Shown here in pieces: positions 36,179 through 44,600 of a DNA stretch of 64,000 bases. The notes beneath the pieces are model-generated. The model made no database searches, was not told where the DNA came from, and worked only from the letters and a program-made list of their open reading frames with translations. The stretch's first letter is position 1; every line of letters begins with the position of its first letter. The stretch covers positions 124,001-188,000 of the forward strand of contig CAZPHC010000008.1 of the NCBI GenBank assembly GCA_964586155.1. Direction: 5' to 3'. A program made the translations under genes and the position numbers. The stretch is from SXNM01 sp964586155 (GTDB lineage: Bacteria; Myxococcota_A; UBA9042).

Positions 36179-37246
36179 ATGCGAGTCTCCCTCTGGCCTG
36201 CATGCGGTCTACTCGCGGCGATAGCTGCCCTCGCAGCTCCAGGCGGCTGCGGCTGCGAGCGCCCGCCTCACGCCGGCGACAGCGAAGCAGGAAGCACCGT
36301 GACCGACGCCATGCCAAGCGTCGACTCATTCGTGAACACAGTGACCGATGCCTTGGCGGAGTTGGACGAAGCAACGGCAAGTGAGAGCGAAGATGACGCG
36401 TCGAACGTCGACGACGTCGACGCATCGAGTGCCGAGGTGGTCCCCGACACGTCGCCGGACGCCCTGTGCACCAAGATCGATCTGCCCCTGCCCGGAGATG
36501 TGTGCACGGAGCTGGGGATTGTGCGCTGCACCAACGTGGAAGCCAAACCACTCACGGCAGGCAACAGCGATGGGGTTGACTGCTTTCGCCCCAATGCCGT
36601 CCGATGCATGATGACCGAAGCTGGACTGCGGTGGGGTCTGGAGAATTGCAAAGTCTCGACGGGAGTCGAGCCCGGTGTACCGCCGGGCTTCGGACAGTGC
36701 GCGAATGGCGTTACGTGTGTCGTTCGCTCGGACACAGATCAAGGTTGTCAGCCAATTTCTTTTCTTGTCAAAGACTTACCGCAGCACCCACCATGGGAGC
36801 AGACTTCCAAGCTCAGCTCAGGTCATGCCGTCGGCGGGCAGTGGTGCTCTCCAACCTCAACCAACCCCCAGCTCCGTCCCGGCGCCCCACCGTGGTGCAG
36901 CGCAAACGCCGTCGTCCAATGCATGACCATCGACAAGAGCCCGTTCAAGGACCAAATCCTCGCAGCTGCAGGCGACTGCGCCAAGTACCTCCTGGTCGGC
37001 GAGTGGACCTTCCCGATCGAGCTCTGCCAGATCGAGCCCATGCACTGCTCGCCGAAGGAGCAGAAGTGCGTCCTGCCGCAGTACAAGTCGACCGCAGCGT
37101 GCAAGGAGTATTTCTACCTCTGGTGCATGGACGAGAAGACGTACAAGGACCCCTTCTACGACCCCGTCACCAACAAGCTCCGCTGCAAGAAGGACTGCTT
37201 CGAAGCCGGCGCGCCTGGCTACGCGGCTGGAGAGAAGGGGCAATGA
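36179..37246 (+). CDS. Cys-rich lipoprotein, hypothetical
   Basis: 355 residues. A hydrophobic signal (WPACGLLAAIAALAAPGGCG) ends at a cysteine; the lipobox is imperfect. An acidic Ala/Asp/Ser/Thr-rich linker follows, then about 250 residues with some 18 cysteines (CTELGIVRCTNVEA, CANGVTCVVRSDTDQGC, CKEYFYLWCMDEKTY), probably disulphide-bonded outside the cytoplasm. No known domain recognised. ATG 36179 has a GAGGGGGG stretch upstream. It begins 12 bp after the metalloprotease stop and is probably co-transcribed, so it may be a partner or inhibitor of the protease; that is inference from position. Its lower GC content matches the protease gene. Confidence 0.75.
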   Translation: MRVSLWPACGLLAAIAALAAPGGCGCERPPHAGDSEAGSTVTDAMPSVDSFVNTVTDALAELDEATASESEDDASNVDDVDASSAEVVPDTSPDALCTKIDLPLPGDVCTELGIVRCTNVEAKPLTAGNSDGVDCFRPNAVRCMMTEAGLRWGLENCKVSTGVEPGVPPGFGQCANGVTCVVRSDTDQGCQPISFLVKDLPQHPPWEQTSKLSSGHAVGGQWCSPTSTNPQLRPGAPPWCSANAVVQCMTIDKSPFKDQILAAAGDCAKYLLVGEWTFPIELCQIEPMHCSPKEQKCVLPQYKSTAACKEYFYLWCMDEKTYKDPFYDPVTNKLRCKKDCFEAGAPGYAAGEKGQ

Positions 37247-37390
37247 GCGCGACGCGTCACGATGGGGCAAACGTGGCGCCGCTGCCTGGGGCGTGAGCGG
37301 GCGACAACGGCAAATTTGGCCGTTCGGGCGCAATGGGCCTACGCTGGCGCAGCCGCCGGCCGCCCCTCGCGCTGGCGCTGGGAGCTCAGG

Positions 37391-38635
37391 ATGCGACTCT
37401 GGAACCGGCCGACGACGCGCGCGCGCCCCCCCTCGCCGCGGCCCTGGCTCGCGGTCTGCGCCGCCGCCCTCACGGGCGCGATGGTCGCTGGCTGCGGCGG
37501 AAAGGGCGACGATCCGGCGCTGCCGCCACGCGCAGAGTCGGTCGCGGCGGGCCCCGCCGGCGCCGGCAAGCCCGTCGATCCGGCCCCCGCCAACGCGCCG
37601 CCGACCGAAGAGGCTGAAGAGTCGCCCGAACCGGTCGCCGCGCCTGAAGGTGCCACGCCCGGTGACGTGCTCGGGCCGGCGCCCAAGCCTGCCCGTCGCC
37701 TCGGCGCCAAGGGCGTCGCGGTCGGTGCCGACGGCAAGCCGGGCAAGCCGCTGCAGGCCGAGGTGCCCTGCGACGAGCTGGCGCCGGACTCGGCGTTCAA
37801 GCTGGCGAGCAAGGCCGAGATCCAGCTGCCGGCGCCCGCCGGCGAAGAGCCGGCGACGATCGAGGTCTGCCTGTTCCACAAGTCGACCGCACGCCAGGAC
37901 GTCGAGCGCTTCGCCCGCACGGGCCGGCAACACGCCTTCGTCGCCGCCTTCCCCGGCCGCGACGTGGCCATCTGGACCGCTGACGAGCAGCAGTTCGAGC
38001 CGGCGACGCTGCCGGCCGACGCCGCCGTCAGCGCGTCGGGCTGGGCCGCCCTGCTGCCGACCGGCCTCGACGATCGCGTCGCGTTGGCCGTCGTCTCGGC
38101 CCGCTTCTACGATGGCCCGGCGTCCGAGGTCGTGCGCACCGTGCGCGTCGGCCGCGTGCTCGAGCAGAAGGGCGGCCGCTGGGGCTGGCAGCCGCTGGCG
38201 CAGGTGGCGGTCGACAGCCTCGACCTCGACTACATCGACGCCCGCTGCAAGGCCGACCCCGCCGCCGAAGGCTGCGCCGACCTGGTCGCGCGCGCCGAGC
38301 GCTGGCGCGCCGAGGCCGAGCAGCGCAGCAGCCGCCGGCAGCAGCGGCTCGACGGCAAGGCCGCCGCCGGCCCCAAGGGCAAGCCCGAGGGCGACCCGCA
38401 ATCCGAGTGGCTGCGCCGCGCCAACGCCGCCCTGGGCGCGCGCAAGCCCCACGACGCGGTCGTGGCCGCGCTGCACGTCGAGATGCTCTGTGGCGAGGCC
38501 GTGCTCGAGGCCCGCGCCGCGTTCGCCCAGGCCGCTCGCCTCGCCAACCAGCCGATCTTGCGCGTCGAGCCCAAGCCGCGCGCCACGGCGCTCTGCGGCC
38601 CGATGGCCGATCGTGGCGGACCTGCGCGCAAATAG
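37391..38635 (+). CDS. Hypothetical lipoprotein
   Basis: 414 residues with a lipoprotein signal (LAVCAAALTGAMVAGCGG) and a Pro/Ala/Glu-rich linker to about residue 100. The mature domain (about 120-400) is mixed: ATIEVCLFHKSTARQDVER, HAFVAAFPGRDVAIWTADE, VALAVVSARFYDGPASEVV, then a charged helix (AERWRAEAEQRSSRRQQR) and a helical end. No recognised family. ATG 37391 has GGAG six bases upstream; TTGGCC and TACGCT (37340-37345), 18 apart, may be its promoter. It converges with the giant lipoprotein gene across 24 bp. Confidence 0.75.
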   Translation: MRLWNRPTTRARPPSPRPWLAVCAAALTGAMVAGCGGKGDDPALPPRAESVAAGPAGAGKPVDPAPANAPPTEEAEESPEPVAAPEGATPGDVLGPAPKPARRLGAKGVAVGADGKPGKPLQAEVPCDELAPDSAFKLASKAEIQLPAPAGEEPATIEVCLFHKSTARQDVERFARTGRQHAFVAAFPGRDVAIWTADEQQFEPATLPADAAVSASGWAALLPTGLDDRVALAVVSARFYDGPASEVVRTVRVGRVLEQKGGRWGWQPLAQVAVDSLDLDYIDARCKADPAAEGCADLVARAERWRAEAEQRSSRRQQRLDGKAAAGPKGKPEGDPQSEWLRRANAALGARKPHDAVVAALHVEMLCGEAVLEARAAFAQAARLANQPILRVEPKPRATALCGPMADRGGPARK

Positions 38636-38659
38636 CGCTGCGCGCTCAGGCCGCCGGGC

Positions 38660-41600
38660 TCATTTGACCGCGCGGACGTAGACCAGCCAGCTGCCGTAGT
38701 TGTCCTTGCCGCAGATCGACATCGCGCCCTTGGTCCACATCTGGCCCGGGGCGGCGCATTGGTCGACGGCGGTCTGGCCGGGCACGAGCAGGGTCTTGCC
38801 GTCGCCTTCGAAGCAGCCGACGCCCCAGCCGCAGGTGAGCTTGTCGAAGTCGACGGAGTTGCCGCAGTTGACCGCCTGGCCATTGGCCGTCCAGGTGCCC
38901 GCGAGCGCCACCTTCTTGGTCCAGCTCCAGCTGCCGGTGTACACCGGCGAGACGATGCCGTCGGTGTCGGACTCCTTGCACTTGTAGAGGAACTGCGCCT
39001 TCGGCCCCATCAGCTTGGCCAGCTGTTCGCCGCTGATCTTGCTGTCGATGCGCGTCCAGCCACCGCCGGCGGTCGTCAGGTCGCAGCCGGTCGCGAACGA
39101 GGGCAGCTCGTCCTTGGGGTCCGGGTCGATCCAGACCTGGCTCAGGCCGGCGAGCTTGCTCGTCGCGCCGAACGCCTGGCAGCTGGTCGCGGCCGCACCG
39201 GGGGCGCCGCCGAGCAGGTCGCCGCAGCTCGTCAGGTCGAGGCGGACCTTGCGTACGCGGTTGTATTGCGCGTCGGCGACCCAGACGGCCCCCTTGGCGT
39301 CACGGCCGAGGCTGAGGTTGTTGCCCAGGCGGGCCTGCGGGCCGAGTCCGTCGAGCCAGCCCTCGGTCGTGAGATGGCCGACGATGGACTCGACGCGCTG
39401 CGTCGGCCAGACGCGCCGCACCGCGCTCGATCCGGTCGAGGTCACGAGCAAGGTCCCGTCCGGCAACGCCACGACATCGGTGGGCCGGTAGAACGTGCCA
39501 CCGCGGCGGCCCACGCCGTCGACGTTGTTGCGCAGCGGCGGGCCCGCGTCGCCGATCACCGTCGTGAGCAGGCCGGTCGTGTCGAGCTTGCGCACGCTGT
39601 GCGTGTCGGCGTCGGCGATCCAGAGCACGCCCTTGGTGTCGTAGTCCAGGCCCTCGGGGTTGCACAGCTTGTTCGCACCGAACGGGCCGTCGACCGCGCC
39701 GCACGCGCCCAGGGTGCCCGCGACGGTGGTCACCTTGCCGTTGGTGTAGCGACGCAGCAGATGGTTGCCGGCGTCGGCGATGGTCACGATGCCGTCGGCG
39801 GTGGCCGCGACGCCCAGGGGGTTCTTGATCGTCGCCGCGAGGCCGTCACCGTCGTACGCGCCGGCCTTGCCGTTGCCGATGATGCTCGAGACATTGCCGT
39901 CCGGGTCGACGCGGCGGATGCGCTGGTTGTTCGGATCGCTGACGTAGAGGTTGCCCGCGCCGTCGACGGCGATACCCGTCGGGTTGGAGAACTTGGCCGC
40001 TCCGCCTTTGCCTTCGGCGTAGCCGGGGCCCTTGCCGCCGGCCAGGGTCGTGACCTTGCCGTCGGGCTCGATCTTGCGCACCGCAGCGCCGTAGTAGTCG
40101 ACGGCGTAGAAGTTGCCCTTGTTGTCGCCGACGATGTCGCGCGGAGAGGCGAACATGACCTCGTTGCCCACGCCGTCCTTGACGCCGTTGCCGCCGCCGC
40201 CCGCCATCGTCGTGATCACGCCCACGCTGCTGCATTGGCCGTTGTAGCACTGCTTGGAGCATTCGCCGGCGCTGCCGCAGAGCGTGCCGTCGACCCGCGC
40301 CTTGCTGCGGCAGACGCCCTCGGCCGGATCGCAGGTGGCCTCCTGGCAGGGGTTGCCGTCGTCGCACAGCGTCGTGCCCGCGTCGCTGTGCTTGCAGCCG
40401 ACCTTCGGATCGCAGATGTCGAGCGTGCAGTCGTTGCCGTCGTCACAGGTCGAGCCGATCGGCGTGATGCGGCGCAGGGCATGGACGCTCGGCACGCTGA
40501 CCAACACCGAGCCACCGCCCGCGTCAGCAAGGCCCGAGGCGACGCTCAAGGCCACCGCGCCGCCAAAGCCCTGCATCTGCTTGCCGCCGCCGGCGACCAT
40601 GGTCACCTCGTTGCGGACCGGATCCCAGCGCCGGACGACGTGGAGCTGCGCGTCGCTGAAGTAGACGCCCGCGTCGGTGGGCAGCACGCTGCGCATGTTG
40701 TAGATGCGCACCGAGAGCGAGCCGACGCCCGTCAGGGGCGCCTCCGGGCCACCGTCGGCGAGCACGGTGCTGACGACGCCGGCCGGGTCGATCTTGCGCA
40801 AGCGGCCGCCTGCCCACTCTGCCACCCAGAGGGTGCCCTTCTTGTCGAGCGCGACGTCCACCGGGTAGTGGAAGCGCGCCACCGAGCCCGGGCCGTCGAA
40901 GCCGCCGATGTTGCCGTCGCCGGCGATCGTGGTCGTCGTGCCGTCGGCGCCGATCTTGCGGATGGCGTGGTTGGCGAAGTCGGCGAGGAAGGCGGCACCT
41001 TCGGCATCGACCGTCAGCGCCAGGGGTTCGCGGAACCGGGCATCGGCGCCCTTGCCGTTGACCAGGCCGAACGCGCCGGTCTTGCCCGCCAGCAGCGTGA
41101 CCGTGCCGTCCGCTGCGACGCGGCGGATGGTGTGGTTGTAGCGATCGGCGACGAAGAGCTCGCCCTGCTTGCCGAGCGCGATGTCTTCCGGTCGGTTGAA
41201 GCGGGCTTCCGTGGCGCCGCCGTTGGTGTCGCCCGAGGCCTGGCCCGGCCCGCCCGCGACCGTGTCGACCGTGCCGTCGGGGAGCATGACGCGGATGGTG
41301 TGGTTGTTCGCGTCTGCGATCCAGACCTTGCCCTTGCCGTCGGTCGCCATGCCAGTCGGGTAGTAGAAGCCCGCGACCGCGACCTGGCCCGCCAGCTTCA
41401 CCGTGCCGTCGCGGGCGTTCACCGTGTTGAACGCCGCGGCCTCGCTGCCGGCACCGTGGCGCACCACGACCTGGTCAGGGTCCGCGAGGCAGCTGCCTCC
41501 GTTGCAGCGCTCGCTGGTCGTGCAGGCGCTGCCGTCGTCGCAGGGATCGCCGTCGGTCTTGGTCGTGTGTGCGCAGCCCTTCTGCGGATCGCAGGTGTCG

Positions 41601-44600
41601 ACGCTGCACGAGTTGTTGTCGTCGCAGCCGAAGCCCACGATGTTCTTGCAGGTGCAGCCCGTGACCTTGGTCCCGGCCTTGCAGACGCCTGCGGCGCAGA
41701 CGCCGGCGTAGGTGCAGGCATCGCCGTCGTCGCAGGGCGAGGCGTCCGCGACGTGCTTGCAGCCGATCTTGGGCACGCAGGCGTCGACGGTGCAGCTGTT
41801 GCCATCGTCGCAGCCCAACACGGGCGATTGCAGCGCGACGAGCGTGTGCTTGTTGGTCCAGGTGACCCAGATCTCGCCGTTGTTGCCCTCGGTGATGCCG
41901 GCGGGGTTGGCGAGGTTGAGCGCTTGCGCCGGGCCGTTCTGGGCGCTGCCACCGCCCGCGATGAACTGCAGCCGGCCGGTGATGTCGATGCGCGAGATGA
42001 AGCCGTCGTAGCTCGCGACGAGCAGCGATCCGTCCCCGGCCACCGCGATGGCGCGGGGGTGCCGCACCGAGGCGCCCAGGCCGACGCCCTCGAGGTCGAT
42101 CGGGCGGTCGTTGCCGACGACGGTGGTGACGATGCCGTCGGTGCCGATGCGGCGGATGGCGTGGTTGTAATGGTCGGCCACATAGACCGATCCGTCCGCG
42201 CCCATCGCGAGGCCCACGGGCTGCTCGAAGAGCGCGACCTCTAGCGGCCCGTCGCGCAGGCCCCAGTTCGATTGGCCGGTCAGCGTCGAGACGACGCCGG
42301 CCGCCACCTTGCGGATCCGGTGGTTGTGCCGGTCGGCCACCAAGACGCCACCCTTGCTCTCGACGAGGACGTCGTAGGGCTGGTTGAAGGTCGCGATCGC
42401 GACCGGGCCGTCGATGTACGAGACCGTGCCGGTGCCGGCGACGGTGCTGACGACGCCGGCCGCGCTGACCGCGCGGATCCGATGGTTGGCCATGTCCGCG
42501 ACGACGTAGCCGCCGTCCGCGGTGAAGTCGACGCCGACTGGCTGGTTGAAGCGCGCGGCGCTCGGGCCACCATCGGCGAAGCCGACGCCACTGAAGCCGC
42601 CTGCGACCGTGACGACCTGGCCGTCGGGACGCAGCAGGCGCAACCTGCCGGCGTTGGACTCGGTCAGGGCGATCCGACCGTCCGGCGCACGCCGGATGGC
42701 TGCGGGCCAGTTGTAGCGGGCGACGTCGAGCTTGCCGTCGATGCCCCCGGCGTTGCCGCCCCAAAGCTTGGCGTTCGGGCTGGCCGCATAGCAGCTGCCG
42801 CCCTGGCAGACGTTGAGCGCCGTGCAGGTGTCGCCGTCGCTGCAGGGCGCGCTGTTGGGCTCTGCGGTCCCCTCGCAGGCACCCGTCAGGCTGTTGCAGA
42901 CGTCCTTGGTGCAGGTGTTGCCGTCGTCGCAGGTGTTCGCGGTGTGCTTGCACGAGCCGGATTGCTTGTCGCAGCTGTCGCGGGTGCAGATCTTGCCGTC
43001 GTCGCAGGTGTCGCTGCGCAGCCGGATGCGACGCAGCACGTGGTTCTCCCAATCGGCCACGACCAGCTCGCCGAAGGCGTCGAAGACCAGCCGGGCGGGG
43101 GTGTTGACCTTGGCTGCGTTGCCGATGCCATCGACGTAGCCGCTGCCGGCCGTGCCGATGATGGTCGTGACGGTGCCGTCGGGATCGATGCGACGAATGC
43201 GGTGGATGCCGCACTCGCTGATGTAGATCCGTCCGTCGGCCGCGGCCGCGACGCCGCAGGGATCGGTCAAGCGCACGGCGGCTCCCTTGCCATCGACGGC
43301 GCCAGCGAGGCCGTTGGCGCCCGCGACGGTCGTCACGGTGCCGTCCGCGAGCACGCGGCGGATGTTGTGGCGCCCGCGATCGGTGACGAGGAAGCTGCCG
43401 TCCGGGGCGCGGATCAGGCCGTAGGGCTGCGTGAAGCGCGCGGCCTCGCCCTTGGCGTCGATCGTGCCGCCGGCGCCCTGCTTGCCCGCGAACGGAGTCG
43501 TGGTGCCATCGAGCGCGACGCGCCGCAGCAGGTTGTTGTGGCGATCGGCGACGAGGAGCGAGCCGTCGTCGAAGAGCGCGATCCCGGCGGGGTCGTAGAA
43601 CTTGGCCTGCGCGCCCTTGCCCTCGGCGTAGCCCTGGACGCCGCTGCCGGCGAGCGTCGTGACCGTGCCGTCCGGGGCGACCTTGCGGATCGCGTCGAAT
43701 CCGGCGTCCGAGACGTAGATCGTGCCGTCGGCGCCGTAGACCAGGCCGTTGAGCCAGCCGAAGGTCGGCGCCTTGCCATCGGTCAGCTTGTCGCCATAGA
43801 AGAAGTTGTGGTTGCCGACCACGCTGCGCACCTGGCCGTCGAGGCCCACTTCGCGGATCACGCCGGCCTGATCGTCGACGAAGCCGATCGCGCCGCTCGG
43901 GGCGAGCGCCACGCCCACCGGGCGGCGCAGCTGCGCGGTGCGCCAGTGCCCATCGCCGATCGCCGACGTGCCCGTGCCCGCGAGCGTCTCGATCTCGACG
44001 GTCGCCGGCACCATGCTGCAGACCCCGCCGGTGCAGGTCTCGCCCTTGCTGCAGGCGTCACCGTCGTTGCAGGCGGTGCCGTCCACCTTGCCCTTGCACT
44101 GCGCCGGGTCGACGCTGCACGCGGCGGACTTCGGACCCGCGGTGCACTTGCCGGACTTGCAGGTGTCGCCGACGGTGCACGGGTCGGCGTCGAAGCAGGC
44201 GACGCCGTCGGCCGCCGCCGCGTGGCTGCAGCCGACGCCCGGCGTGCAGGTGTCGATGGTGCAGGCGTCCTTGTCGTCGCAGCCCTCGGCCGAGGCGAAG
44301 TGCTGGCAGCCGACCTGCGTGCTGCAGACGTCGTTGGTGCAGGGGACCTTGTCGTCGCAGGCGACATCGGCGGCGAGGTGGGCGCAGCCCGTGATCGGGC
44401 TGCAGGTATCGACGGTGCAGTCGACCCCATCGTCGCAGACCACCGAGGCCGAGACCTTGTCGTCGTGCTTGCACGCGCCGGTCTTCGAGTCGCAGCTGTC
44501 GACGCTGCACGGGTTGTTGTCGGCGCAGTCCGCCGGCTTGCCGGGGACGCATTGGCCGCCCTTGCACGCGTCGCCGACCGTGCAGCCGTCGCCGTCGCTG

